Of a stretch of 64,000 nt of DNA, positions 41,428 to 49,941 are shown in pieces (the stretch's first letter is position 1; every line of letters starts with the position of its first letter). Both the position numbers and the translations under genes were made by a program. The notes beneath the pieces were generated by a model. That model was given only the letters and a program-made list of their open reading frames with translations, was not told where the DNA came from and searched no databases. This DNA is from Stenotrophomonas maltophilia (GTDB lineage: Bacteria > Pseudomonadota > Gammaproteobacteria > Xanthomonadales > Xanthomonadaceae), in the NCBI RefSeq assembly GCF_001676385.1, contig NZ_LYVJ01000001.1:186001-250000 (forward strand), written 5' to 3'.

Positions 41428-42945
41428 GTGACATCGATCAAGCAGGAAGACCTCATCCAGTCCATCGCCGACGCGCTGCAGTACATCTCGTACTACCACC
41501 CGGTCGACTACATCAAGAACCTCGCCGCCGCGTACGAGCGCGAGGAGTCGCCGGCCGCGAAGGAAGCGATGGCCCAGATCCTGATCAATTCGCGGATGTG
41601 CGCCGAAGGCCACCGTCCGATCTGCCAGGACACCGGCATCGTCACCGTGTTCCTGGAAATCGGCATGGACGTGCGTTGGGATGACGCCACCATGGGCGTG
41701 GAAGACATGGCCAATGAAGGCGTTCGCCGCGCCTACATGCATCCGGACAACAAGCTGCGCGCCTCGGTGCTGGCTGATCCGGCCGGCAAGCGGATCAATA
41801 CCAAGGACAACACGCCGGGCGTCGTCAACGTCAAGGTGGTACCGGGCAACAAGGTCGAGGTGATCGTCGCCGCCAAGGGCGGCGGTTCAGAAGCCAAGAG
41901 CAAGTTCGCCATGCTCAACCCGTCCGACTCCATCGTTGACTGGGTGCTGAAGACGGTCCCGACCATGGGGGCCGGCTGGTGCCCGCCGGGCATGCTCGGC
42001 ATCGGCATCGGTGGCACCGCCGAGAAGGCGATGCTGATGGCCAAGGAGGCGCTGATGGAACCGATCGACATCACCGACCTGCAGGCTCGTGGTCCGTCCA
42101 GCCGCATCGAAGAGCTGCGCCTGGAGCTGTACGAGAAGGTCAACGCGCTCGGTATCGGTGCCCAGGGGCTGGGCGGCCTGACCACCGTGCTGGACATCAA
42201 GATCAAGGATTACCCGACCCATGCGGCCAACCTGCCGGTGGCGATGATCCCGAACTGCGCGGCGACCCGCCATGCGCACTTCACCCTCGATGGCAGCGGT
42301 CCGGTGATGCTGGACCCGCCGTCGCTGGAAGACTGGCCGCAGCTGACCTACGACGCATCCAAGGGCACCCGCGTGGACCTGGACACGATCACTCCTGAGG
42401 AGGTAGCCAGCTGGAAGCCAGGCCAGACCCTGCTGCTCAACGGCAAGCTGCTGACCGGCCGCGATGCCGCGCACAAGCGCATGGTCGACATGCTCAACAA
42501 GGGCGAGGAGCTGCCGGTCGACCTGAAGGGACGCTTCATCTACTACGTCGGCCCGGTCGATCCGGTGCGCGACGAAGTGGTTGGCCCGGCCGGCCCGACC
42601 ACCGCGACCCGCATGGACAAGTTCACCGAGCAGGTGCTGGCGCAGACCGGCCTGCTGGGCATGGTCGGCAAGGCCGAGCGCGGCCCGGCCGCCATCGAGG
42701 CGATCAGGAAGCACAAGTCGGCCTACCTGATGGCCGTCGGTGGTTCGGCCTACCTGGTGTCCAAGGCCATCAAGGCCGCCAAGGTCGTCGGCTTCGCCGA
42801 TCTGGGCATGGAAGCGATCTACGAGTTCACCGTGCAGGACATGCCCGTGACCGTGGCGGTGGATTCCACTGGCGAGTCGGTGCACAAGACCGGCCCGCGC
42901 GAATGGCAGGCCCGCATCGGCAAGATTCCGGTGGTGGTGGAGTAA
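41428..42945 (+). CDS. fumA: class I fumarate hydratase
   Basis: Iron-sulfur fumarase of the citric acid cycle, fumarate to malate. The protein has 505 residues from the GTG at 41428. The N-terminal alpha part has HRPICQDTGIVTVF and GWCPPGMLGIGIGGTAEKAMLMA. The C-terminal beta part has GRDAAHKRM, GPTTATRMD and GGSAYLVSKAIKAAKVVGFADLGMEAIYEFTV. Cys66 (CQDTG), the Cys in PNCAATRH and the Cys in GWCPPG are the cluster ligand candidates. It is a one-piece FumA/FumB-type enzyme, oxygen-sensitive. It is transcribed alone. Confidence 0.95.
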   Translation: MTSIKQEDLIQSIADALQYISYYHPVDYIKNLAAAYEREESPAAKEAMAQILINSRMCAEGHRPICQDTGIVTVFLEIGMDVRWDDATMGVEDMANEGVRRAYMHPDNKLRASVLADPAGKRINTKDNTPGVVNVKVVPGNKVEVIVAAKGGGSEAKSKFAMLNPSDSIVDWVLKTVPTMGAGWCPPGMLGIGIGGTAEKAMLMAKEALMEPIDITDLQARGPSSRIEELRLELYEKVNALGIGAQGLGGLTTVLDIKIKDYPTHAANLPVAMIPNCAATRHAHFTLDGSGPVMLDPPSLEDWPQLTYDASKGTRVDLDTITPEEVASWKPGQTLLLNGKLLTGRDAAHKRMVDMLNKGEELPVDLKGRFIYYVGPVDPVRDEVVGPAGPTTATRMDKFTEQVLAQTGLLGMVGKAERGPAAIEAIRKHKSAYLMAVGGSAYLVSKAIKAAKVVGFADLGMEAIYEFTVQDMPVTVAVDSTGESVHKTGPREWQARIGKIPVVVE

Positions 42946-42966
42946 TCCTCCAGCGTCCGGTACAGG

Positions 42967-42991
42967 CAACGGCGCCCGCGTGGCGCCGTTG
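42967..42991 (+). terminator. hairpin after fumA
   Basis: CAACGGCGCC-CGCGT-GGCGCCGTTG, a perfect 10-bp stem 22 bases after the fumA stop, followed by TCGTG rather than a clean T-run. Confidence 0.65.
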
Positions 42992-43067
42992 TCGTGAAGG
43001 GAATGGGGTTGACGATCGCGCAGCATCGCTCTGCTAGGCTTGGCACCACCTCGCACAGGATGTGTCC

Positions 43068-43403
43068 ATGGCCCTGCATCGAACCTTTGCGCTCGCGTTC
43101 CTGCTGATCCTGGTCGGCTGCAGCACGACCTCCTCCTATGAGGGGGCGGATTTCTCCGCATCCTCGCAGTGCCGCATGCAATGCCAGGCCAGCCATCGCA
43201 GCTGCATGGCGCAGGGCAGCACCGGCAACAACAGCTTCAGCTGCGAGCAGCAGGCGGTGCCGGCGCCGGACAAGCGCTGCAAGGACGTCGCCAACCCCGA
43301 GCTGCGGCGCGCCTGTGAACTGAAGGCGCATGACTGCACGGTGCGTGCACCGATGATGTCCTGTGGCGAACGCCGCGATACCTGCATGAGCAGCTGCGGC
43401 TGA
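43068..43403 (+). CDS. Cys-rich small lipoprotein
   Basis: A 111-residue lipoprotein (lipobox LVGC, Cys18) with ten further Cys residues, many in spaced pairs (CRMQC, CMSSC, CMAQG, CKDV), suggesting five disulfides in the periplasm. ACAGGA lies 7 bases before the ATG at 43068. I do not recognise the family. The compact disulfide-rich design could be a binding or inhibitor module. It precedes the GST gene by 58 bases. Confidence 0.8.
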   Translation: MALHRTFALAFLLILVGCSTTSSYEGADFSASSQCRMQCQASHRSCMAQGSTGNNSFSCEQQAVPAPDKRCKDVANPELRRACELKAHDCTVRAPMMSCGERRDTCMSSCG

Positions 43404-43461
43404 GCAGCGACGGCCCGTGTGGGCGCATAATCGGCCGGTCCACCCGCACAGGATCCGTCGC

Positions 43462-44097
43462 ATGAGCACCACGCTGTATGGTTCGACCAGCACTGCCGCC
43501 CTGGTGGTGCACTGGCTGCTGATCGAGCTCGGCATCGAGCATGAACTGGTGCTGCTGGATTTCGACACGCGCGAGCACAAGTCGGCGGAGTACCTGGCGC
43601 TGAACCCCGCCGGTGTGGTGCCGACGCTGCTGATCGATGGGCTGGTCCTGACCGAAGCGGCGGCGATCGCGCTGTACCTGGCCGATCGCCATCCGGAGGC
43701 CGGCCTGCTGCCGGCGCTGGGCACGCCCGAGCGTGGTGATGCCTATCGCTGGATGTTCTGGTGCGCCAATACGCTGCAGCCGGCCTATCGGGCCTGGTTC
43801 TATCCGCACGAAATGGCGGGTGAGGAGAATGTGGTGGCCAGCCGGGAGTACGCGCGGCAGCGCCTGGAAGCGGCCTGGCAGCAGGCGTCCACGCACCTGC
43901 AGGCACATGGCCCGTACCTGCTCGGCACCTCGCCCTGCGTGGCCGACTACATGCTGGTGATGCTGATGCGCTGGTCGCGCAACATGCCCAGGCCCAGCGA
44001 CACCTGGCCGGTGCTCAAGGCCCATGCCACCTCGATGAAGGCACGCCCGGCGTTCGCCGAGGTGTACCGCCGCGAGGGCATCACCGACTGGCGGTAA
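43462..44097 (+). CDS. glutathione S-transferase family protein
   Basis: A 211-residue soluble GST. The thioredoxin-like N-domain (TLYGSTSTAALVVHWLLIELGIEHELVLLD) has NPAGVVPTLLIDGLVLTEAAAIALYLAD, the cis-Pro and the glutathione-gamma-Glu binding TEAAAI. The C-terminal helical domain has PYLLGTSPCVADYMLVML. The likely catalytic Ser or Cys is near residue 8-11. The ATG at 43462 is preceded by ACAGGAT. It converges on arsC across a perfect 66-bp palindrome. Confidence 0.9.
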   Translation: MSTTLYGSTSTAALVVHWLLIELGIEHELVLLDFDTREHKSAEYLALNPAGVVPTLLIDGLVLTEAAAIALYLADRHPEAGLLPALGTPERGDAYRWMFWCANTLQPAYRAWFYPHEMAGEENVVASREYARQRLEAAWQQASTHLQAHGPYLLGTSPCVADYMLVMLMRWSRNMPRPSDTWPVLKAHATSMKARPAFAEVYRREGITDWR

Positions 44098-44100
44098 CCA

Positions 44101-44166
44101 GAAAAGGGGACGGAGGGGATTAAGTCGTTTGTGCACAAACGACTTAATCCCCTCCGTCCCCTTTTC
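44101..44166. repeat. perfect 66-bp palindrome between convergent genes
   Basis: Bases 44101-44133 are the exact reverse complement of 44134-44166, with no spacer and GTGCAC at the centre. It begins with GAAAAGGGGAC and ends with GTCCCCTTTTC. It fills the 71-base gap between the GST and arsC stops and would end transcription from both sides. Confidence 0.92.
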
Positions 44167-44168
44167 CG

Positions 44169-44510
44169 TTACAGGATCTCGAGCACGGTTTCCGGCGGGC
44201 GGCACAGGCGGGTGCCCTTGGGCGTGCGCACCACCGGGCGATTGATCAGCCGCGGGTGCCCGGCCATTGCGGCCAGCAGCGCCGTTTCGCCGGCGCCATC
44301 CAGGCCCAGTTCGGCGAACTGCGCTTCCTTGCTGCGCACCAGGTCCTGCGCGCTCAATCCCGACTCGGCCAGCACCTGGCGCAGCGTTGCCACGTCCGGA
44401 GGATTGCCCAGATAGTCGATCACCACCGGCTCGATGCCCGCGTCGCGGATCAGCTGCAGCGCACCGCGCGAATTGCTGCAGGCAGGGTTGTGCCAGATCG
44501 TCACCTCCAT
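44169..44510 (-). CDS. arsC: arsenate reductase (ArsC/Spx family)
   Basis: A 113-residue glutaredoxin-linked arsenate reductase with catalytic Cys11 in NPACSNSRGAL. The conserved Arg residues are in LIRDAG, LVRSKEAQFAEL and HPRLINRPVV, giving the ArsC fold. I use the ATG at 44510, whose first base is the last base of the pldA stop (TGATG), so it is translated after pldA. A GTG 9 bases upstream is less likely. No ars regulator is adjacent. Some ArsC-like proteins (YffB type) have other substrates, so the arsenate role is not proven. Confidence 0.88.
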   Translation of the reverse strand: MEVTIWHNPACSNSRGALQLIRDAGIEPVVIDYLGNPPDVATLRQVLAESGLSAQDLVRSKEAQFAELGLDGAGETALLAAMAGHPRLINRPVVRTPKGTRLCRPPETVLEIL

Positions 44511-45664
44511 CAGAACCACTCCAGCAGCGATACGCCCACGCCGACGTAGGTGGCCTTGTGGTTGTAATCGATCAGGCTCTCGCCATAGCCATCGAAGACC
44601 TGCACGTGGCCGCGCAGCAGGTTGCTGATAGGGAAGCCGTAATCCAGCTGCAGCGCACCGTGCGAGCGGCTGCCCGTGCGCAGCGAGTGACGCGCCATCA
44701 GCGAGACCTCATGGCCATTGCGGTTCCAGGTCAGGGTCGCGTCGCCACGGCCCATGTAATCCTCGATGTCCGGGTTGTTGTCATCGCTGCGGGTTTCCGG
44801 AATGCGGTACCACGGGCGCAGGACCAGTGCCCAGTTCTCGCGGTCCAGGCCGATGTTGAGCATCACCCGGTTCCAGCTGCGCGACAGTGGGTCGGCGCGG
44901 CCATTGGACTGGTGGTTGAGGCTGATGCCGGTCATGCGTCCGCGCCAGCCAGCGATCGAATAGCCGTTGCGGAACACCATCATCACTTCCGGTTCGTAAT
45001 TGGTTTCGCGGAACGGGCGCGAATCCTCGCTGTTGTAGGCCTGCCAGCGCGAACTCTGGGTATAACCGGCCCAGATGTCGCCGTTGTCGCCGAACAGGTT
45101 CTCGGCGATCTTGGTCTTGAAGCTGATCTGGAACTTCAGCTCGGCACTGTCCAGCACCTGCGGGGTAGTCACGGTGTTGGCCGGGTTCGGCGAGTGCGGC
45201 ATGGCGTTGCGGTCGCTGGTCCAGAACGCGGGCAGCAGGTACACCGGCTTGTACGCGCGCAGCTGGAACGGGCCCAGCTTGGAGTCCTCGGCCAGCTCCC
45301 AGCGGCTGTCCAGCAGCGAGCCGCGGCCGGCGTTGGCCAGCGCGCTGTCCGGCGCCGCCGGGCGGAACAGGTCGCTGACGCGTTCGCGCAGCTTTTCCTC
45401 GCCCTGGCTCAAGCGTGCGCTCTCACGTTCGTCGCGGCGCGCCTGCGCAGCCGCTTCGGCGGCGGCATCGGCAGCCGCGGTGGCCTCCGGCGTGCGCCCG
45501 AACAGGCGGTCATAGCAGGCCAGGCGGGCGGCATCGGTGGTGATCGCCGCGCACGCAGCGGGTGAGGTGTCGGCGCTGGGCGCGAACTCCTGCGCGGCCA
45601 GGGGGGCGCTGGCCAGGGCAAGCGCCAGCGGCGCCAAACGGGGAAACGGCATGGGGAGGGTCAT
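44510..45664 (-). CDS. pldA: outer-membrane phospholipase A1
   Basis: A 384-residue beta-barrel phospholipase. After the signal peptide (ALASAPLAA) comes an unusually long N-terminal helical Ala/Glu/Arg region (about 25-110). The OMPLA barrel follows with the active site SLNHQSNGRADPLSRSWNRV: His, Ser and the Asn of the catalytic triad. The C-terminus ends in SLLEWF, the aromatic end expected for an outer-membrane barrel. OMPLA is activated by dimerisation when the outer membrane is disturbed. It overlaps arsC by one base. Confidence 0.93.
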   Translation of the reverse strand: MTLPMPFPRLAPLALALASAPLAAQEFAPSADTSPAACAAITTDAARLACYDRLFGRTPEATAAADAAAEAAAQARRDERESARLSQGEEKLRERVSDLFRPAAPDSALANAGRGSLLDSRWELAEDSKLGPFQLRAYKPVYLLPAFWTSDRNAMPHSPNPANTVTTPQVLDSAELKFQISFKTKIAENLFGDNGDIWAGYTQSSRWQAYNSEDSRPFRETNYEPEVMMVFRNGYSIAGWRGRMTGISLNHQSNGRADPLSRSWNRVMLNIGLDRENWALVLRPWYRIPETRSDDNNPDIEDYMGRGDATLTWNRNGHEVSLMARHSLRTGSRSHGALQLDYGFPISNLLRGHVQVFDGYGESLIDYNHKATYVGVGVSLLEWF

Positions 45665-45782
45665 TGCAGCAGGCCCTTCGATGAATACGGGAATAGCACA
45701 GTGTGGCGGCTGTACCGGATCGCGGCCAGCCCCACGGTTTATGCACGGCCATAGCGTGCGTGCGGCGTGAAGGCGCCGTGGC

Positions 45783-46268
45783 TCAGAAGAACCAGGCGAA
45801 CGCGAACAGGCCCAGCATCGCGATCACCAGCGCCAGCTTCAGCGCCAGCCCGAGCAGGATGCCCAGCCAGGTAGCGAAGCCCACTCTGGTTGAACGGCCG
45901 AGCTCGCGCGTATGCCAGTATTCGCCGGCCAGGGCGCCAAGCAGTGGCCCGGCGAACAGGCCGATGGGCATGAAGAACAGGCCGGCGATGCTGCCGGCAA
46001 ACGTCCCCCACAGCGCCTTGCGGCTGGCTCCGACCCGCTGCGCGCCGACCACGGTGGCCAGGATGTCGACCACCAGCGAGAGCAGGGTCAGTCCGCCCAG
46101 TGCCACCAGGGTCGGCCAGCCGATATGGGCGAAGCCATCGGCCCATGCTGCCAGCAGCAGCCCAACGAACACCAGCGGGATGCCGGGCAACGCCGGGAGG
46201 AAGATGCCGGCGATTCCGATGAGGACAAAAATGACCGCTAGCAGATACAAGATGAATGAGAGGCCCAT
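45783..46268 (-). CDS. DUF456 family membrane protein
   Basis: A 161-residue inner-membrane protein with about five helices and little outside them. LVFVGLLLAAWADGFAHIGW, VDILATVVGAQRVGASRKALWGTFAGSIAGLFFMPIGLFAGPLLGALAGE are the DUF456 signature. Glycine-rich helices suggest an oligomer. Function is unknown. The ATG at 46268 is the first good methionine. It is divergent from the cold-shock gene across a 237-base gap. Confidence 0.87.
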   Translation of the reverse strand: MGLSFILYLLAVIFVLIGIAGIFLPALPGIPLVFVGLLLAAWADGFAHIGWPTLVALGGLTLLSLVVDILATVVGAQRVGASRKALWGTFAGSIAGLFFMPIGLFAGPLLGALAGEYWHTRELGRSTRVGFATWLGILLGLALKLALVIAMLGLFAFAWFF

Positions 46269-46297
46269 GCTGATCCGTATGGTTGCATTTTTGGGGG

Positions 46298-46303
46298 TTG
46301 ACA
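46298..46303 (+). promoter_or_regulatory. TTGACA element in the cold-shock gene leader region
   Basis: A perfect -35 hexamer in the gap between DUF456 and the cold-shock gene. The -10 about 17 bases on (TTGCTT) is weak. If used, it gives a leader of about 170 bases, as is common for cold-shock mRNAs. Confidence 0.35.
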
Positions 46304-46505
46304 GTGAAGGATTTTGCCAGTTGCTTTTTCGTTTTTGGCGGGTTAAGTTGCAGTCGCTGAGCTTGGCAAGGTCACCGTGGATCGTGGCCTGATGAAGCAA
46401 GATCTTCCCGATCCGCTGCATCGATGCACCTCGCTTCCCCCTTGCTTGTCAGCCGCCCAACAGGCGTTTCCAACAACAAGAGAGAGTCACCAGGGAGTTA
46501 GTGAG

Positions 46506-46715
46506 ATGTCTGATCGCGAGAGCGGTACCGTCAAGTGGTTCAACGACGCAAAGGGGTTTGGCTTCATCAGCCGTGAGAACGGCGAAGACGTGTTCGTGCA
46601 CTTCCGTGCCATCCAGACCCAGGGCTTCAAGAGCCTGAAGGAAGGCCAGAAGGTCACCTTCACCGTCGTGCAGGGCCAGAAGGGCCTGCAGGCCGACGCC
46701 GTGCAGCCGGTCTGA
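46506..46715 (+). CDS. cold-shock protein CspA family
   Basis: A 69-residue single cold-shock domain that binds single-stranded RNA and DNA. RNP1 is KGFGFI and RNP2 is DVFVHF, both intact. It starts [21 protein letters not shown]. The ATG at 46506 follows AGGGAG. The long leader (up to about 200 bases) is typical of temperature-sensitive csp messages. A strong terminator follows. Confidence 0.95.
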   Translation: MSDRESGTVKWFNDAKGFGFISRENGEDVFVHFRAIQTQGFKSLKEGQKVTFTVVQGQKGLQADAVQPV

Positions 46716-46735
46716 TCGCGCTGCTGTCGTCACAT

Positions 46736-46765
46736 GAAGAAGGCCCGCGCATGCGGGCCTTCTTC
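46736..46765 (+). terminator. intrinsic terminator of the cold-shock gene
   Basis: GAAGAAGGCCCGC-GCAT-GCGGGCCTTCTTC followed by TTTTC; perfect 13-bp stem. Confidence 0.92.
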
Positions 46766-46791
46766 TTTTCCTGCGGCCGGTCGGCGGCAGG

Positions 46792-47286
46792 TCAGCGCAG
46801 GATCACCTTGCCATTGACGACACGCACGTAGGTGTTCTCGCGGATGCCGCCGAGATCGCGCTGGTTGACCACGATGGTGCGGCCATCGTCCATGCGAACG
46901 CTGATGTCATAGGTATCGCTGGTCACGTTCTTCTGGATCTGGTTGCCAGCCAGGGCGCCACCGACCGCACCCGCGGCGGCGGCGATGTTCTTGTTGCCAC
47001 GGCTGCCGCCGGTGTGGTCGGAGATTTCGTGGCCCGCCACGGCGCCGACGATGCCACCGAGGATCGCGCCGGTGGCGCTGGGGGCAGTGCGGCCCGACGG
47101 CACGACGCTGATGCGGGTGACGATGCCACAGTCGGCGCAGCGGCCCTGGTTGTATCCGCCGTCATTGCCATAGCCGCCGCTGTTGTAGCCATTGTTGTAG
47201 CCACCGCCACCGTAACCGGGCGAGGTGGCACAGCCTGCCAGGGCGAGGGTGGCGATAGCGCTGGCGGCAATCAGCTGGATCTTCAT
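46792..47286 (-). CDS. glycine-zipper outer-membrane lipoprotein
   Basis: A 164-residue lipoprotein (lipobox LALAGC, Cys19) with a Tyr/Gly/Asn-rich stretch (YGGGGYNNGYNSGGYGNDGGYNQG, about 24-47). A short CADCGIV is followed by a glycine-zipper 2TM domain (about 70-120, ILGGIVGAVAGHEI). The C-terminal part (VRMDDGRTIVVNQRD) resembles the 17-kDa surface antigen/SlyB group. It is probably an outer-membrane stress lipoprotein. A second glycine-zipper protein is at 49942. Confidence 0.85.
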   Translation of the reverse strand: MKIQLIAASAIATLALAGCATSPGYGGGGYNNGYNSGGYGNDGGYNQGRCADCGIVTRISVVPSGRTAPSATGAILGGIVGAVAGHEISDHTGGSRGNKNIAAAAGAVGGALAGNQIQKNVTSDTYDISVRMDDGRTIVVNQRDLGGIRENTYVRVVNGKVILR

Positions 47287-47422
47287 GGGGCGTCTCCTGG
47301 CCGTGAAGGCGGGTGCGTTTAGGGGTACTGCGTCATGCAGCAGGGTGGACGAATCGTCCCCTTTTGATCGTGAACAAGGTGCCAACCGCGCGTGCGTAGC
47401 CCGGCTGCAGGATGAATGCAGC

Positions 47423-47857
47423 TCAGCGGAAGTCCTGGTGGCAGGCGCGGCAGTCGGCCTGCAGTGTTTCCGCCACCTGTGCCAGGGCGCTGCAGTCACT
47501 GGGCGGCGTGGCCAGCGCGGCGTTGAGGTGGCCGCGCAGCTGGCTGGCATGCTGCTGGAACCGCGCGCTGTCCTTCAACCCGGGAAAGGCCAGGTCCAGG
47601 TCGTTCGACAGCAGGCGCAGTGCCTGCAGCCGCGGCACGCTGTCAGCGAGGCTGCAGCGGTTCTGCTGCCGGGCCTGCTGCAGCAGCTGCGACTGGCGCT
47701 GCATGACCTGCATCAGGCTGCCCGGAAACGGATCGCGACGGGCCTGCAGGGCGCGGCCCACCATCACTGTAGCGACCAGGCCGATCAACAGGCCCAGGCA
47801 CAGCACGAACAGGTAGCGATGGGCCGTCGACAGGCGGTGGCGCGGGCTGGCATTCAT
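47423..47857 (-). CDS. small membrane-anchored c-type cytochrome
   Basis: A 144-residue protein with one N-terminal membrane helix (about 13-34) and a C-terminal haem-binding motif CRACH (136-140) four residues from the end, the position seen in cytochrome c'-type four-helix bundles. Two other Cys residues (68, 122) lie in the periplasmic part. I use the ATG at 47857, which has GGAG 8 bases upstream. It may be a redox carrier or gas sensor. It is divergent from tcdA. Confidence 0.8.
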   Translation of the reverse strand: MNASPRHRLSTAHRYLFVLCLGLLIGLVATVMVGRALQARRDPFPGSLMQVMQRQSQLLQQARQQNRCSLADSVPRLQALRLLSNDLDLAFPGLKDSARFQQHASQLRGHLNAALATPPSDCSALAQVAETLQADCRACHQDFR

Positions 47858-47936
47858 TGCGGCTCTCCGGGCGTGCAACGATGGGTTCGATGCCGGCGCA
47901 CTGTAGGGGCCGGTGCCCGCAGGCTAAAATAGGCCA

Positions 47937-48761
47937 ATGAACGAACAGGTCAAACAACGCTTCGCCGGCATCGAACGGCTGTATGGCGTCGGCGCGCTCG
48001 AGCGCCTGCAGGGCAGCCGGGTGGCAGTGGTAGGCATGGGCGGCGTCGGCTCGTGGGTGGTGGAGGCGCTGGCGCGTTCGGCGGTCGGTCACCTGACCCT
48101 GATCGATGCCGATGACATCTGCGTATCCAACACCAACCGGCAGCTGCCGGCGATGGAAGGCAACTACGGCCGCAACAAGGCGGAGGCCATGGCCGAGCGC
48201 TGCCGTGCGATCAATCCGGGCATCGAGGTCGACGCGGTGCCGGCATTCCTGACTGTATCGAACATGGCCGAACTGCTCGACCGCGGATTCGATCTGGTCG
48301 TCGACGCCTGCGACAGCTTCCGGGTCAAGGTCGAGACAATCGCCTGGTGCCGCCGGCGCAAGCTGCCGCTGCTGACCGTGGGCGCTGCGGGCGGCCGCAC
48401 GGATCCGACGCTGGTCCGCATCCGCGACGTTTCGCGCACCGAACACGATGCCATGCTGGCGCTGATCCGCAAGAAGCTGCGCAGCGAGTTCAATTTCCCG
48501 AAGAACGCCAAGCGCTATTTCGGTGTCCCGGCCGTGTACTCGCTGGAGAACGTGAAGTACCCGCAGGCCGATGGCAGCGTCTGCGGCATCCGGCCGGATC
48601 TGGGCGCTGATGCGGCGCTGAAGCTGGACTGCGGCGCGGGCCTGGGCGCCGCAACCCACATTACCGGCGCATTCGCCTTTGCGGCGGCGGGCAAGGCGCT
48701 GGAAATGCTGCTGCAGCCGAAGAAGGCGGGAGCCGAAGTGGTCGAGGCCAGCGAGGCCTGA
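47937..48761 (+). CDS. tcdA: tRNA threonylcarbamoyladenosine dehydratase
   Basis: Converts t6A37 of tRNA to its cyclic form. The protein has 274 residues. A ThiF-like Rossmann fold has VVGMGGVGSWV (31-41), and DADDICVSNTNRQLPA is the ATP-binding segment. VVDACDSFRVKVETIAWCRRRKLP and YFGVPAVYSLENVKYP are TcdA-specific. The ATG at 47937 starts close to the divergent cytochrome gene. It converges on the TatD gene across a small SMAG-like palindrome. Confidence 0.93.
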   Translation: MNEQVKQRFAGIERLYGVGALERLQGSRVAVVGMGGVGSWVVEALARSAVGHLTLIDADDICVSNTNRQLPAMEGNYGRNKAEAMAERCRAINPGIEVDAVPAFLTVSNMAELLDRGFDLVVDACDSFRVKVETIAWCRRRKLPLLTVGAAGGRTDPTLVRIRDVSRTEHDAMLALIRKKLRSEFNFPKNAKRYFGVPAVYSLENVKYPQADGSVCGIRPDLGADAALKLDCGAGLGAATHITGAFAFAAAGKALEMLLQPKKAGAEVVEASEA

Positions 48762-48768
48762 TGGATCC

Positions 48769-48786
48769 TGCCGACCAAGGTCGGCA
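48769..48786. repeat. SMAG-like small palindrome
   Basis: TGCCGACC-AA-GGTCGGCA, a perfect 8-bp stem between convergent tcdA and the TatD gene. It lacks a GTAG end. Confidence 0.55.
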
Positions 48787-48793
48787 CTTGCGC

Positions 48794-49567
48794 TCACGGG
48801 GCCGGCAGCGCGAACAGGCGGCGTGCGTTCTCCGTGGTGGCTTGGGCCACGGCGTCCGGCTCCATCGCGCGCAGCGCAGCCACATGGCGGGCGATGGCGG
48901 CCAGCCGCGATGGTTCGTTGCGCTGGCCTCGGATACCGGCGTCGGGCTGGTCCGGGGCGTCGGTCTCCAGCAGCAGCTGTTCCAGCGGCATGCTGCGGAC
49001 CAGACGCTGCAGGCGCTGCGCGCGCGGGTAGGTCAACGGGCCGCCGATGCCAAGCAGGAAGCCCTGCTTGTGCAGCTGCGCAGCCTGTTCCGGGCTGCCG
49101 GAGAAGCTGTGCACGACGCCGCGCAGGCCACTGATGCGGCGGATGGCGGTGATCACCGCATCCACGGCGCGCCGCGCATGCACGATGACCGGCAGGTCGA
49201 ATTCACGGGCCAGCTCCAGCTGGCCAATGAAGTACGCCTGCTGGGCTTCGGCATCCAGCCCTTCGACGAAGAAATCCAGCCCGCACTCGCCGACCGCGCA
49301 GGGGCGCTCGCGCTCGATCCACTCGCGAAGCAGTGGCAGGTGCGTGGACCGGTGCTCGCGCAGGAACATCGGGTGCAGGCCGTACGCCGGGTGCAACCCC
49401 GGTGCCTGCCGGCAGACCTCGCGCAGCTTCGGCCAGCTGGCGGCGGTGACCGCCGGTACCACCTGCAGCGCCACCCCGACCGCCCGTGCGCGTTCGACCA
49501 CGGCAGCACGGTCGCTGTCGAACTCGCCCGCGTCCAGATGGCAGTGGCTGTCGACCAGCACGTTCAA
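48794..49567 (-). CDS. TatD family metal-dependent hydrolase
   Basis: A 257-residue TIM-barrel nuclease of the TatD group (3'-5' exonuclease or deoxyribonuclease in other species). Metal ligands are in DSHCHLD, the Glu in AVGECGLDF, the His in PVIVHAR and VVHSFSG, and the Asp in LETDAP. The start is a TTG at 49567 that overlaps the stop of the upstream small gene (TTGA). A GTG six bases later is an equally good choice and gives MLVDSHCHLD. Confidence 0.9.
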   Translation of the reverse strand: MNVLVDSHCHLDAGEFDSDRAAVVERARAVGVALQVVPAVTAASWPKLREVCRQAPGLHPAYGLHPMFLREHRSTHLPLLREWIERERPCAVGECGLDFFVEGLDAEAQQAYFIGQLELAREFDLPVIVHARRAVDAVITAIRRISGLRGVVHSFSGSPEQAAQLHKQGFLLGIGGPLTYPRAQRLQRLVRSMPLEQLLLETDAPDQPDAGIRGQRNEPSRLAAIARHVAALRAMEPDAVAQATTENARRLFALPAP

Positions 49568-49779
49568 CGCTGCTCCAGCGGCGGCGATGTGGCGGCATTG
49601 CGGCTCTTCCAGCTGGCCAGCAGCAAGGTGCCGAAGCCCAGCACCAGTTCATCGATGAACGGAATCGGGTCCGGTACGAACAGGGTCAGTGCGAACAGGC
49701 CGGCGGTGAGCTTGAACAGGGTGGGGTAGCGCAGCCGGCGTGCCCATTGCAGTACCGGAAGCAGCATCGGGTTGGCCAT
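49564..49779 (-). CDS. small DUF6116-like membrane protein
   Basis: A 71-residue protein with one or two short hydrophobic helices: LRYPTLFKLTAGLFALTLFVPDPIPFIDELVLGFGTLLLASW. The PDPIPFIDE segment is characteristic of this small conserved group found in Xanthomonadales. I use the ATG at 49779 with GGAG upstream. It overlaps the TatD gene by 4 bases and is translated with it. Function is unknown. Confidence 0.8.
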   Translation of the reverse strand: MANPMLLPVLQWARRLRYPTLFKLTAGLFALTLFVPDPIPFIDELVLGFGTLLLASWKSRNAATSPPLEQR

Positions 49780-49941
49780 GGCGGAGTCCTCCTCGGGAAT
49801 ATGCAAACGCTACCACGGGCCCAGCATTTCCCGATGCTGAATGGGTTACAGGAATGAGCAGGAAATGTGGAGATTCCGTTCAGGCAGCGCATGCTGCAAT
49901 CTGGCCCGAGAACGTTGCGGATGGTCCGCAAGGAGCAGGTC

